From JAOSJL01 sp963704035 (GTDB taxonomy: Bacteria; Actinomycetota; Acidimicrobiia; IMCC26256; JAOSJL01): 64,000 bases of DNA. The notes beneath the pieces were generated by a model. It was not told the origin of the DNA and did no database searches. It saw only the letters and a program-made list of their open reading frames with translations. The first letter of the stretch is position 1. Each line of letters opens with the position of its first letter. The position numbers and the translations under genes are program-made. Where the stretch lies: positions 1-64,000 of the forward strand of contig CAVPGR010000002.1 in the NCBI GenBank assembly GCA_963704035.1, read 5' to 3'. Shown piece by piece: positions 42,855-52,232 of the stretch.

Positions 42855-43727
42855 TCAGATCCGGTATCTCTCGTCGGTCGCGTAGCGGTCCTCGAGACCG
42901 ATCATCTCTCCGAACTCGTCGAAGTCCGCCAAGGTGTCGGAAATCGAGTCGGTCTCGCCGAACTGGCGGAGGTGTCGGTAGGTGTTTTCCAGCGCCCGTG
43001 CTGCCGCGTACAGACCCGAAAGCACGAAGCCCACGGAGAAGAACCCCATCTCGTACAGCTCTTCGAGTGAGCACAACGGGGTCTGTCCGCCCTCGATCAG
43101 GTTCACGGCCAGGGGAGGCGGGAGTTGCTCGCCGACGGCCCGCAACTCGTCGACGCTGCGCGGGCCCTCCACGAAGAGCACGTCGGCGCCGGCCTCCTTG
43201 TAGAGACGGGCCCTTCGAACGGCCTCGTCGAGCCCGTGAACCGCGAGCGCGTCGGTGCGAGCGGTGATCGTGAGATCGTTGTCACCGCGGGCGTCGACCG
43301 CAGCTCGGATCTTCGCCGCGTGTTCCTCCGCGTCGATCACCGACTTGTCGCGCATGTGGCCACACCGCTTGGGCCAGTGCTGGTCTTCCAACAGCACACC
43401 GAACGCGCCCAGGCGAACAAGCTCCCGGACCAGATGCTGCACGTTGAGCGGGCCGCCGTACCCCGTGTCGCCGTCCACGATGACGGCCAGCTCGGTGGCA
43501 GCACACACGCGGCGGGCAACGTCGAGCATCTCGGTCTGGGTGAGCAGTCCGAAGTCGGGTTCACCGAGGGCGGCGGCAGCCACGCCGTAGCCGGTGAGCA
43601 CCACGACGGAGAATCCGGCGCGCTGGGCCAGCTTCGCCGACAGCGCGTCATAGACGCCGGGGACCACCATGATCTCCTCTGCGGCGATCAGGGGATGAAC
43701 GGACCCAGGGGATCGTGGGGGATGCAT
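42855..43727 (-). CDS. Isocitrate lyase/PEP mutase superfamily enzyme
   Basis: 290 residues, the size of 2-methylisocitrate lyase or carboxyphosphonoenolpyruvate mutase. Conserved parts are VVPGVYDALSAKLAQRAGF, VDGDTGYGGPLNVQHLVREL with metal-binding Asp residues, LEDQHWPKRCGHM with the catalytic KRCGH loop, and ITARTDALAVHGLDEAVRRA. The Cys in KRCGH favours lyase chemistry on a 2,3-disubstituted malate-type substrate. No prp cluster neighbours are seen, so the exact substrate is open. It is convergent with the GGDEF gene. Confidence 0.9.
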   Translation of the reverse strand: MHPPRSPGSVHPLIAAEEIMVVPGVYDALSAKLAQRAGFSVVVLTGYGVAAAALGEPDFGLLTQTEMLDVARRVCAATELAVIVDGDTGYGGPLNVQHLVRELVRLGAFGVLLEDQHWPKRCGHMRDKSVIDAEEHAAKIRAAVDARGDNDLTITARTDALAVHGLDEAVRRARLYKEAGADVLFVEGPRSVDELRAVGEQLPPPLAVNLIEGGQTPLCSLEELYEMGFFSVGFVLSGLYAAARALENTYRHLRQFGETDSISDTLADFDEFGEMIGLEDRYATDERYRI

Positions 43728-43763
43728 GGATGAGACCCTACCGACGCGCTGACGCGGGTCTGC

Positions 43764-44990
43764 CTACACGCCGAATATGTCGAAGAGTTCCTCGCGGACT
43801 TCTTCGTCGCGGCTGTCGCCGGCCGTCGACAGCACGACGATGACCAGGTCCTCTTCGGGAAAGACGTTGATGGTCTGGCCGTTGTAGCCACTGGCGTTGA
43901 ACATCCCGGGGTGGTCTTCGTCGAGCCACCACTGCGCGCCGTACTCCACGTGGTCGGTGGTCGGTGTGGGCATACGGCTGTAGTCGACCCACCCTTCGGG
44001 CACGATCCGCGCGCCGTCCCAGATGCCGCCGCGGGCGTAGAGCAGACCGAAGCGCGCGAAGTCGCGCGGGGTGAGATCGATGACCGACCCGCCGCTGTGG
44101 AGACCGGTTTCGTCGAGGAGGTGCTCGACCTGCGTGATGCCGAGCGGGTCGAACAGTTCCCGGTCGATCCAGTCGGTGAGCTCGTCGTTGTAGCCCACTT
44201 CCTCGGCCACACTGCGTGCGATGAGGTTGGCCGTGCCGGTCGAGTAGTACCACTCCGTGTCGGGTTCCACGGCCAGGGGCTTCGAGGCGGTGTAGCCCGC
44301 ACGGTCCGAGTCGGGGCCGAGGGTCGCGAGCACGTCGCCGTTCGGATCCTCGTAGCTCTCGTCCCACTCCAGACCGCTGCTCATCCGCAGGAGCTCATCG
44401 AGCGTGATCTCCGCACGCGGATCGCCCGGTTCCGACCACTCGGGAGCGCCGACCGGTTCCGTGATGTCGAGGCGTCCTTCACCCACGAGGATTCCCACGA
44501 GCGCGGAGTTGATGGACTTGGCCATCGACCACGACGGATGCGGTGTGTCGGGGTCCCAGTTGTTGTACTCCTCGACGACCAGCCGACCGTCCTTGACAAC
44601 GAGGATGGCGTCGATGCTCTGATCGTCGCTCGAAAGCTCGCCGAAGGCCTTGTCGACCACAGCCTGGACTGCCGCAGGATCGACGTCGTCGGGGAGGTCA
44701 CCCGTTGGCCACTCCTCGGTGGGCCACGGCACGTCGTCGGGTGCGGTGGCGTAGTCGATCTCTTCGAAGGGGAGACCCGCCTCCTCCACGCGGTCCCGTA
44801 GCCCCTCGGGGATGCTGAACGACTCCGCCGTCGGCGTGACCGCGCTCGTGGTCGTGGTCGTGTCCGCACTCTGAGACGAGTCGTCGGACGTGCATGCGGT
44901 AGCGACGAGGAGGAGGGTCGCCAGGGCGAGCGAGACGACCGACCGCCGAGCAGTCCGACGCCGAGATTCACATTCGAGGTCGTGCCGCAT
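43764..44990 (-). CDS. Serine hydrolase lipoprotein, beta-lactamase/DD-peptidase fold
   Basis: 408 residues from ATG 44990. A lipoprotein signal (RSVVSLALATLLLVATAC) is followed by a Thr/Ser linker. The SxxK nucleophile motif is WSMAKSINSALVGILVGEG, the second motif YxN is replaced by WYYSTGTANLIARS, and a GLHSGG-type turn (TGLHSGGSVIDLTPRDFA) follows. The family (class C beta-lactamase-like, EstB-like) includes esterases and peptidases and rarely acts as an antibiotic resistance enzyme. It sits 135 bp downstream of the penicillin acylase gene on the same strand. Confidence 0.9.
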   Translation of the reverse strand: MRHDLECESRRRTARRSVVSLALATLLLVATACTSDDSSQSADTTTTTSAVTPTAESFSIPEGLRDRVEEAGLPFEEIDYATAPDDVPWPTEEWPTGDLPDDVDPAAVQAVVDKAFGELSSDDQSIDAILVVKDGRLVVEEYNNWDPDTPHPSWSMAKSINSALVGILVGEGRLDITEPVGAPEWSEPGDPRAEITLDELLRMSSGLEWDESYEDPNGDVLATLGPDSDRAGYTASKPLAVEPDTEWYYSTGTANLIARSVAEEVGYNDELTDWIDRELFDPLGITQVEHLLDETGLHSGGSVIDLTPRDFARFGLLYARGGIWDGARIVPEGWVDYSRMPTPTTDHVEYGAQWWLDEDHPGMFNASGYNGQTINVFPEEDLVIVVLSTAGDSRDEEVREELFDIFGV

Positions 44991-45125
44991 GGTGGTCTCC
45001 TGGATCGGTTGCCCGCGCACTCCGGCGGCGCATCTGGTCGCAGAAGGTATCTCGGACGGGTTCCCGTTGGCACAGCGCGGGCCAGCCGCCGGTCATGAGC
45101 CCGCGTGTGAGCCCACGCGTGTCGA

Positions 45126-47278
45126 TCAATCGCCGAGACGTTTCTGGACCTTGTACTCGCCCTGCTTCCATCGCTCGAGATCCGACGTGTACCACTTGGA
45201 GAATCTTCGGTCCGACGGACCGCCCGCGAGACTCGTGTGTATCTCGTTTCGGCCCATGTCGGCCATCCACCGCAGCGACGGAGCGAAGCTCGTCTGGCGG
45301 CCTGCGCTTTCGTAGATCTGACCTTGGTGGGGTGTCGCCCGGCCGCCCGGGATCGCGATCGGACCGACGTCGAAGCCGACCCAACGCGGGAGCTTCCCAC
45401 CGAGCAGGATGTTCGTGAGAGTGACGCGATTGACCTCTCCCCAGGTCCGCTTCTCGGCGCCGTCCACCCGGTCGAACGCCTGTCGGAGGACGGACTCGCG
45501 GCTTCGATCGCCGAGCCACGGCGATGTTTCGGCCATGAGGACGCGATCGAAGTTCTGATAGAAGTCGATGAAGACCCCGGTTGTGTCGACCAGATGGTCC
45601 ACCACCGGCTGACCCATCCCGTCGGACGCGAACACCTCGACGAGCAGCTCCCGGTAGAAGCTCTCGAACAGCACCGCTCCGCCGCGAATCGAGGTCGTAG
45701 TGGCAGTCCCACCCGGCGAGACACCGCCCGACCGGCGTGTCCGGAAGGAGCGGCCGCAGGATCGACATCACCTCTTCGGCCTGTAGCGAGTAGATGTCGG
45801 CGTGGATCCGTTTGAACGTGGTGAGGTCGGGTGGGCCTTCCGACAACAGAGACTCGATGCGCCGAGCCCGGTAGTCGCCCATCGGCATGTTGATCGGATC
45901 CACGTCGCCGAAGCGATTGAGGTCGTTGTTGGCGGTCACGATCATGCCCTCGGGTGGGTCGAGAACGCGGGGGAGCTCCTCGGGCTCGGCGAAGCCTCGC
46001 CAGTCCCACTCGGGATCCCATCCCGGCATCGGAACGAAGCCGGAGGCACCCTCGGGACGCACCGGGAACAGACCCGACATCTGGTAGGCGATTCGACCGG
46101 TCGAGTCGGCGGTCACCCAGTTCCACGACGTCTCGATCCGACCGAGGACCCTCTGGAGGTCTTCGACGTTGCGGGCTCGCCACACCTCGGTCATCGCGTT
46201 CAGGGTCGCGGCACCGGATTCAGCGGGCGCCCACCTCGTGGCGAGGTACAGCCCCTCCGCGTTCGGATCGCCGTCGAGCACGCCGTGCATGTTCTCGTGG
46301 AAGACGACGTCGACCGGATCTCCCTTCTTCACGAGGATCCGCTCACGGCGCTCGGTGAACGGCACGAACTCGTCGTTTCGGCGGAATGCTCCATCGCGGC
46401 AGTCCTCCACCCAGGAGTCCACCGCGTCCATGAACGTGTAGGTCGCGCCCCACCCGACGTGGCGGTTACGCCCCACGAGCGGTCCCGGGAGCCCGGGCAT
46501 GTTCGCGGTCAGCACCGTGTCATCGGGGAGCTCGATGACCTGTTCCACCCAGACGTTCGGCAGGCGGTTCACCTCGAGGTGGGGATCGTTCGCGATGAGT
46601 GCGCTGCCGGTACTCGAGTGGGTTGCGGCGACCGCCCAGTTGTTCGATGCCATCATGCGCGGGCCCGAGGCGCCCCACTTCAGTTCTTCGGGCACGATCC
46701 GCTCGCCGAGCTTGACCCGACCGAGCAGCTCCCGGTCCAGGTTCAGCAGACATCCCGGGAACAGCGCCTCGAGCCTGTCGTCATCGATCCCGGCCTGGAC
46801 CATCTCGACGAACAGCCGCTCGATCTCGGCCTGGGACTGAGCGAGGGTGACGTACCCGGTCACGCGGGCCATGAGCAACGTGTCCTCGATGGTCCACGGC
46901 TCGGGTCGGTAGCGCAGCAGGCGGAACTCCCACGGACGCGATCGTTCCAAGCCGGCGTTGACGCCCGTGCAGTAGGAATCGATGAGTGTGCGCGTTTCCG
47001 TCGTGAGGGCGTCGACCTGGCTCTCGGTGTGGCCGGCCCAGTTCATCCGCCGGAAGAACGTGTCGATCTCGATGGACGACTCGACTGGGATCGAGGCATT
47101 CGGCGACGCGACCCTGGCCCAGGAGGCGTACCAGGCCCATCTGCATGCCGCGGTCGAGTGCGTGGCAGTAGCCCATGCCCCAGTACGCACCCGCGAGATC
47201 ATCGACCCGGATGTGCGGGATCCCGTGCTCGTCCCTCTCCAACGTGACACCGGGTGGTGTCGGTCCCGTGATCCTCAT
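45126..47278 (-). CDS. Penicillin acylase family Ntn-hydrolase, split by two frameshifts
   Basis: Reconstructed length about 717 residues. The N-terminus is in one frame (TLERDEHGIPHIRVDDLAGA, YWGMGYCHALDRGMQMGL), the middle in another from about 47100 (SIEIDTFFRRMNWAGHT onward), and the end in a third from about 45690 (LFESFYRELLVEVFASDGMG to the stop at 45126). The self-cleavage site is MMASNNWAVAATHSS: the Ser becomes the N-terminal nucleophile of the beta chain. Conserved ANDPHLEVNRLPNVWVEQV and PGLPGPLVGRNRHVGWG follow. The family includes acyl-homoserine lactone and penicillin acylases. No signal peptide is seen. Either a recent pseudogene or two one-base sequence errors. Confidence 0.8.
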
Positions 47279-47551
47279 GGACGCTCCTCGGCCGTCGACC
47301 GGCCCATCGTGTCACGCGCCATGCCGGGGGCGGGGGGCGGGGTCGGTGAGGGCGAAGGCTCCGTAGCAACGCGAAGTGTGGGCTTCCGTCGACTCCGCGA
47401 CAACTCCGGTTCCAACGAAGTCTCCGTTAGCCGACATGGTGGTCTCCACAGTTCGTCGTGGGGTGAGGATGCCCACGGATTCCGCGTTCAACGTAGAGCA
47501 CCATGCCGATGCTCGACGATTCGGCGAGGTGGCGGCGAAAGCCCCAAAGCA

Positions 47552-47698
47552 GTCGTCAGGCGTCGGCAGCGTGCGCGACGCGCTCGAAGCTGGCGCGAGG
47601 GCCGTACGCAGGACCTCGTCGCCGGGTTCGAGGTGCGTGTCGACGCTCACAGCGCCGAGATTTCCGATGAGCATCGCAAACGCGATCTCGTCGACACA
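47552..47698 (-). pseudogene. Relic of the TrkA-C membrane protein gene
   Basis: Matches two separate parts of the gene at 48190-48882, joined by an internal deletion: MLIGNLG of the membrane part runs directly into GAVSVDTHLEPGDEVL of the C-terminal domain. It lies in the otherwise empty stretch 47279-47767. The rest of that stretch has no recognisable gene; a G-rich run sits near 47325-47345. Confidence 0.65.
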
Positions 47699-47767
47699 TC
47701 CCTGGAGCGGATACGGTCGCTTCCACGGTATGGGAATATGGAAGCCGATCACAGGAGGACGAGCCTC

Positions 47768-48118
47768 ATGATTGAAATGATGGACCGCAGTTCGGGATCC
47801 ACCCTGGGCTTCAAAGTGTCCGGCGACGCGACGAAGGAGGACTACGCGGCACTCACCCCGGCCGTCGAGGCGGCGATCGCGGACTCGGATTCAGCGAACC
47901 TGCTCATCGACCTCACGGAATTTCATTGGGAGAAGGTGAGCGCCTGGGGCTCCGACCTGCGCTTCGGCCACGAGTTCCACGACAAGATCGACAAGATTGC
48001 ACTGGTCGGAAACAAGAAGTGGGAGAAGCATCTCACGAAGCTGTGTGCCCCCTTCTACGCCAAGGCCGCCCGGTACTTCGAGAATGACGATGACGCTTGG
48101 AACTGGCTGGAGGGCTGA
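47768..48118 (+). CDS. SpoIIAA-like STAS-domain protein
   Basis: 116 residues from ATG 47768, preceded by AGGAGG with 9 nt spacing. The family pattern is GSTLGFKVSGDATKEDYAAL, NLLIDLTEFHWEKVSAWGSD, KIDKIALVGNKKWEKHL and a C-terminal YFENDDDAWNWL. These stand-alone SpoIIAA-like proteins are small, soluble alpha/beta proteins of unknown role, some found near stress genes. It lies between the relic and the TrkA-C membrane protein gene, with which it is convergent. Confidence 0.9.
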   Translation: MIEMMDRSSGSTLGFKVSGDATKEDYAALTPAVEAAIADSDSANLLIDLTEFHWEKVSAWGSDLRFGHEFHDKIDKIALVGNKKWEKHLTKLCAPFYAKAARYFENDDDAWNWLEG

Positions 48119-48189
48119 TCGCCGCAGTTGCCTCGGTGGCATACACGCACATAGATGAAGCAGTACTAACGAGAATGTGCTTCTGGTCG

Positions 48190-48882
48190 TCAGACGTCGG
48201 CAGCGTGCACGACGCGCTCGAAGCTGGCGCGAGGGCCGTACGCCAGGACCTCGTCGCCGGGTTCGAGGTGGGTGTCGACGCTCACCGCGCCGAGGATCTC
48301 GTCGCGCTCGTTTCCGGGTCGTCGGATCGCGAGCACGCGCAGATCGCGGGCGGCGTGCTCGAAACCGAGAACCGTCGCGCTCGTTCCCGCAGGATCCGAC
48401 CGTAGCGTGATCTTCCCGACGGCGTTGTCGCCGTCGACTGCGAGGAGCTCCTCGAAGTCTTCGGGAATCTCAGATGCGAGTCGGCGCAGCATGAAACGAC
48501 GTCCCCATCGAACCAGCCCACGTTCGACGAACCGATTCGACACGAGGAGCAGAAGCACGGCAGCGCCGAGTGCGAACGCCACCAGTCGAGCTTCGGTGTC
48601 ACCGGGTCCGGGTGCCGCGAAGCCCAGGATCACCGTGACGACCAGCGTGGGAGTGCCGAGATTTCCGATGAGCATCGCCCACGAGAGAATCTGACGCCGC
48701 TGCGGGTTGGCGACGACTGCCTCGGCTTCGGCCGTCGTGAAGCCGACCGTCGTGAACGCCGACCGGGCCTGGAACTTGGCAACGGAGACGGGGAGCCCGG
48801 TGGCGATGAGGGCCCCGGTGACGATCCGGGTCAGGACCATGGAGATCAGTGCGACGACGAAGAACGTGCCGAGTGCAATCAC
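48190..48882 (-). CDS. Membrane protein with TrkA-C-like domain
   Basis: 230 residues from GTG 48882, chosen because GGAAAGGAC precedes it and the protein then begins with a membrane helix (VIALGTFFVVALISMVLTRI). Two more helices follow (MLIGNLGTPTLVVTVILGF, RLVAFALGAAVLLLLVSNRF), then a soluble part with TVLGFEHAARDLRVLAIRRP and VDTHLEPGDEVLAYGPRA, like the regulatory RCK_C/TrkA-C fold that senses ions or nucleotides. Length is short for a transporter; it may be a regulatory unit. Divergent from the TMEM175-like gene, which points to a potassium theme. Confidence 0.8.
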   Translation of the reverse strand: MIALGTFFVVALISMVLTRIVTGALIATGLPVSVAKFQARSAFTTVGFTTAEAEAVVANPQRRQILSWAMLIGNLGTPTLVVTVILGFAAPGPGDTEARLVAFALGAAVLLLLVSNRFVERGLVRWGRRFMLRRLASEIPEDFEELLAVDGDNAVGKITLRSDPAGTSATVLGFEHAARDLRVLAIRRPGNERDEILGAVSVDTHLEPGDEVLAYGPRASFERVVHAADV

Positions 48883-48948
48883 AGAACTGTCCTTTCCGAT
48901 CGGTGCAGGACGCAGCGTACGGCCATGAGAGCGGTGTAAGAATCCGAT

Positions 48949-49642
48949 ATGGCCGCAGACGAGTCGCACGAAGGAAGACGCTCGTCAGGCGGGTCAGGGA
49001 CCCACGGCCGCGGAGCGCCGCGGCAACCCCGAGCGAGTCAACGCCTTCACCGATGGTGTCTTCGCCATCATCATCACGATCCTCGTTCTCGAGATCCATG
49101 TCCCGGCGGATCTCGGTGAGCAATCGCTGCGAGACGCCCTCGGCGACACGGCCCCAACGCTCCTGGCGTGGGTGATCAGCTTCCTCATCACGGGCATGTA
49201 CTGGGTGTGGCATCGCGATCTGTTTGCCCAGGTCCGCACCGTGAACCGCGACCTGATGTGGCTGAACCTGCTCTTTCTTCTTCCCGCTGCACTGATTCCT
49301 TTCGCGGCGAGGGTGCTCGGTGAGTATCACGACGAGGCGGTCGCCCTACACGTGTACGGCGCGGTCCTGATCGCGGTGAACCTCATGCGGATGCTCATGT
49401 ACCGATACGTCATGCGACGGCCGAGCCTGCTGTGGGAGCCGGTGTCCGATCGGCGCCGCAAGGTCGGCATGTACATCGCGGCCGCGCCGATACTCGTCTA
49501 CGTCGTGGCGATGGTCGTCGCCGGCGTTGCGCCGACGGTCAGCCTGCTCCTGTACCTCACTCTGCCGTTGCTCTACTTCGGCCTGATCACCGTTCTCCGC
49601 ACGCGGCCCGAGACTGCCGACGAAGCCGAGGACTTCGGCTGA
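48949..49642 (+). CDS. TMEM175/DUF1211 family potassium channel-like protein, 5' frameshift
   Basis: The body is clear: ERVNAFTDGVFAIIITILVL, the signature FSD(G)-like segment of TMEM175 channels, then SFLITGMYWVWHRDLFAQV, LLFLLPAALIPFAARVLGEY, and further helices up to LLYLTLPLLYFGLITVLRTR. This frame has no ATG, GTG or TTG between the last upstream stop (48926) and RVNAFTDG at 49037, while ATG 48949 opens another frame (ADESHEGRRSSGGSG) that would give a good start. A one-base shift between 48949 and 49030 is the likely reason. Predicted length about 230 residues with six helices. Confidence 0.8.
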
Positions 49643-49774
49643 GGTCGGGCCGCCCCAGCACCGTCCCGCTCGTCGGCGAACACGACGAGGCCTTCAGTGA
49701 GTGGCAACAGGACCGAAAGGAAACGAGCACGCAAATGCTCGCGTATCCGATCGATCTCAGGAAGAGAGCCGAAG

Positions 49775-51043
49775 ATGCGTACCCGATCTCGACGAGTCCC
49801 GATCGGGGCCGTAGCTGCGGTCGCTCTGGCACTCGTCGCGAGCGCCTGTTCCGACGATGGTTCGTCGACGAGCGAGACGACCGACTCGGCATCTCCTGCG
49901 AGTGACGTCGCGCAGAGCCGCGTCCCCGAATTCGCCGAGGATCTCTCGCCGTTGCGTGTGCAGCCCGGCTTCGGCCCCGTTCCCTATCTGGCCAGTGACG
50001 GGCGGGTTCATCTGGACTACGAGATCTACCTGAGCAACAGGAATCCCGACGCCGTGACGGTCACGAGAGTGCAGGTCGTCGATGCGGATGATCCGACCGA
50101 CGTCATCGTCGACCTGGCAGGCGAGGAACTCGACAAGTACATGACGTCGGACCTCGACAAGACCGTGGAGGGCTCCACCGTCGAGGGAGCGGCCGGGGCG
50201 ATCGTCTACATCGACACGTCGGTCGACGACTTCGACGCCGTGCCCGCCGAACTCATGACCATCGTCGAATCCACAGACACTGAGACCGGAGACGTGTTTC
50301 CGACGATCGAGGGTGCGTTCACGACGCCCCCCGACATCAAGCCACCCGTGCTGGCCCAGCCCGTCTCCGACGGCGACTGGATCGCTGCCGAAGGGTGCTG
50401 CTTCACGTCTCACCACCGACGCCCGCCGCTCACGTTGAACGGTCAGGACTTCCTGGCCCAGCGCTACGCCATCGACTTCGTCAAGGTGGTCGACGGCAAG
50501 GTGTGGGAGGGCGACGATCCGAAGGATCTCGATTCCTGGTACACGTACGGCCAGGACGCGCTGGCGGTCGTCGACGGCACCGTGTCGTCGGTGCTCACGA
50601 CCGAAGACGACATCACGCCCTTCGAGCCCAATCCCAAACCCCGAAACGTCGATAACATCACGGGCAACCACGTGATCATCGACATGGGGAACGGCCTCTA
50701 CGTCGTCTACGCCCATCTCCAGTCGGGCAGCGTCGAGGTCGAGGTGGGCGACAAGGTGAAGGTGGGCGACAAGCTCGCGCTGGTCGGCAACTCGGGAAAC
50801 ACCGACGCGCCGCACCTCCACATCCACGTGATGGACGACAACCATGTGGTGCAGTCGCACGGTGTCCCGTTCGTCTTCGACGAGTTCGAGTTGCTGGGCA
50901 GTTTCGAGTCCATCGATTCGCTGTTCCCCGAGCCGTTCGGCGAGGTGAGCCCCGAAGCCCCCGACCTGCTCGAAGCTCCCGAACAGATCACGGACGCGTA
51001 TCCGTTGGAGCTCGACATCTTGACGTTCGGCTCCACCGGCTGA
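49775..51043 (+). CDS. M23 family peptidase-like lipoprotein
   Basis: 422 residues from ATG 49775. A lipoprotein signal (RRVPIGAVAAVALALVASAC) is followed by a Ser/Thr/Asp linker. The C-terminal half is a LytM fold: the start RYAIDFVKVVDGKVWEGDDP, then GNHVIIDMGNGLYVVYAHLQ, GSVEVEVGDKVKVGDKLALV and NTDAPHLHIHVMDDN with the HxH zinc ligands. The first ligand pair is less obvious (a His replaced by Arg/Tyr in QRYAID), so activity is uncertain; it may be a non-catalytic cell-wall binder. After the stop lie three 11-bp units of CGGTCCGTCCG, to about 51085. Confidence 0.87.
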   Translation: MRTRSRRVPIGAVAAVALALVASACSDDGSSTSETTDSASPASDVAQSRVPEFAEDLSPLRVQPGFGPVPYLASDGRVHLDYEIYLSNRNPDAVTVTRVQVVDADDPTDVIVDLAGEELDKYMTSDLDKTVEGSTVEGAAGAIVYIDTSVDDFDAVPAELMTIVESTDTETGDVFPTIEGAFTTPPDIKPPVLAQPVSDGDWIAAEGCCFTSHHRRPPLTLNGQDFLAQRYAIDFVKVVDGKVWEGDDPKDLDSWYTYGQDALAVVDGTVSSVLTTEDDITPFEPNPKPRNVDNITGNHVIIDMGNGLYVVYAHLQSGSVEVEVGDKVKVGDKLALVGNSGNTDAPHLHIHVMDDNHVVQSHGVPFVFDEFELLGSFESIDSLFPEPFGEVSPEAPDLLEAPEQITDAYPLELDILTFGSTG

Positions 51044-51140
51044 TCAGCGCGCGGTCCGTCCGCGGTCCGTCCGCGGTCCGTCCGTGTGGTACCGACTGAG
51101 CCCGCTCGCCGCCGCCCGTTGCCCTCGCTAGAGTCCGCGA

Positions 51141-52046
51141 GTGCCCGACAACCAGCAGAGGGTTCTGGTCGCCGGGGCCACCGGATATCTGGGCAAGTTC
51201 GTCGTGCAGGCGTTCAAGGAACGCGGGTACTGGGTCAGGGCCCTCACCCGCAGCGAGGAACGGCTCGAACAACCAGGACCCTTCACCGCCCCCGGCGTCG
51301 GTCCGGGCGACGTCGACGACGTGTTCGTCGGCGAGCTCACCCACCCCGAGACGCTCGGCGGTCTCATGGACGGGATCGACATCGTCTTCTCGTCGGTGGG
51401 AATCTCCCGACAGCGCGACAGGCTCACCTTCGAGCAGGTCGACTACCAGTGCAACCACACCCTCATCGAGCTCTGCGTCGGCACCTGCGTTCGGAAGTTC
51501 GTCTACGTCTCGATGCATGGCGCCGACGGACCGGAGATCTCGAACCTGGCGATCACGAAAGCCCACGAGAAGGTTGTCGCCGAGCTCGCCGCATCCGGCC
51601 TCGAGTATGGCGTCGTGCGCCCCTGCGGCTACTTCTCCGACATGGGGGTGCTGCTGAGCATGGCGAAGCGGGGTCGGACCTTCCTCGTAGGAGCGGGCGA
51701 CAACCGGATGAGCCCGATCCACGGCCACGACCTCGGTCGCGTCTGCGTGGACGTGGCCGAAGGCCACGAGCTCGAGGTCGAGGCGGGCGGACCCGAGGTG
51801 ATGACGCAACGGGAGGCAGCGGAACTGGCGTTCGACGTGGTGGGCAAGCCCGCGAAGATCACCGTGATCCCGCTGTGGCTCGCCGGCGGGCTGGTGCGCG
51901 TTCTCCGCCTCCTGTCCAAACAGTTCGGCGACCTGGCCGAGTTCATCGTCGTCGCCGGCCAGGTCGACGGCGTCGGCCCACCCCGGGGAGCGACGACCCT
52001 GCGCAGCTACTTCGAAGAGTTGGCCGCCGCCGACACCAGGCCATGA
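51141..52046 (+). CDS. NAD(P)-binding atypical SDR, NmrA-like
   Basis: 301 residues from GTG 51141. The Rossmann start is RVLVAGATGYLGKFVVQAFK, and the second conserved block is MDGIDIVFSSVGISRQRDRL. The usual catalytic Tyr-Lys pair is not seen at the normal place; FVYVSMHGADGPEISNLAIT stands there, which fits atypical SDRs that act as redox sensors or quinone-type reductases. It is a single gene between the M23 lipoprotein and the DEAD-box gene; substrate unknown. Confidence 0.87.
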   Translation: MPDNQQRVLVAGATGYLGKFVVQAFKERGYWVRALTRSEERLEQPGPFTAPGVGPGDVDDVFVGELTHPETLGGLMDGIDIVFSSVGISRQRDRLTFEQVDYQCNHTLIELCVGTCVRKFVYVSMHGADGPEISNLAITKAHEKVVAELAASGLEYGVVRPCGYFSDMGVLLSMAKRGRTFLVGAGDNRMSPIHGHDLGRVCVDVAEGHELEVEAGGPEVMTQREAAELAFDVVGKPAKITVIPLWLAGGLVRVLRLLSKQFGDLAEFIVVAGQVDGVGPPRGATTLRSYFEELAAADTRP

Positions 52047-52198
52047 GCGCCCACACCCCGTCCGTGTGATACGGTCTTGTTGTTCGCGAGCGCGAACTCT
52101 CGCTTCCCAGGATCTGCGGCCACACTCTTCGCGCCGCCGGATCCCTCTCGATCTTTCGGCCTCATGCCGCGCGGCTCGAGTGAGCGCGCCAATCACAA

Positions 52199-52214
52199 CG
52201 GCCCTTCGCGGGCC
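52199..52214 (+). promoter_or_regulatory. Hairpin in the leader of the DEAD-box gene
   Basis: GGCCC-TTCGC-GGGCC can form a 5-bp G/C stem with a UUCG-like loop, 19 bp before ATG 52233 and just ahead of the AAGGAG ribosome site. A leader of at least 150 bp without a gene precedes it. Helicase mRNAs are often self-regulated through leader structure, but nothing more can be shown. Confidence 0.3.
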
Positions 52215-52232
52215 AAGGAGACCCCCCTACAC

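Noticed and set aside
43764..44990. Beta-lactam resistance gene
   Set aside because: The SxxK fold is shared by many esterases and peptidases; the second motif is not the YxN of true beta-lactamases, and the neighbouring acylase family is also broad. No resistance claim is made.
44381..46183. 600-codon frame across the serine hydrolase and acylase genes
   Set aside because: Arg/Ser/Thr-rich shadow frame spanning two well-supported genes and the space between them.
47322..47346. G-rich run that could form a G-quadruplex
   Set aside because: Such runs are expected by chance at this G/C content, and no gene start or conserved element is linked to it.
51047..51085. Three 11-bp tandem units CGGTCCGTCCG after the M23 gene
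   Set aside because: Short, G/C-rich and without a partner elsewhere; probably simple slippage.
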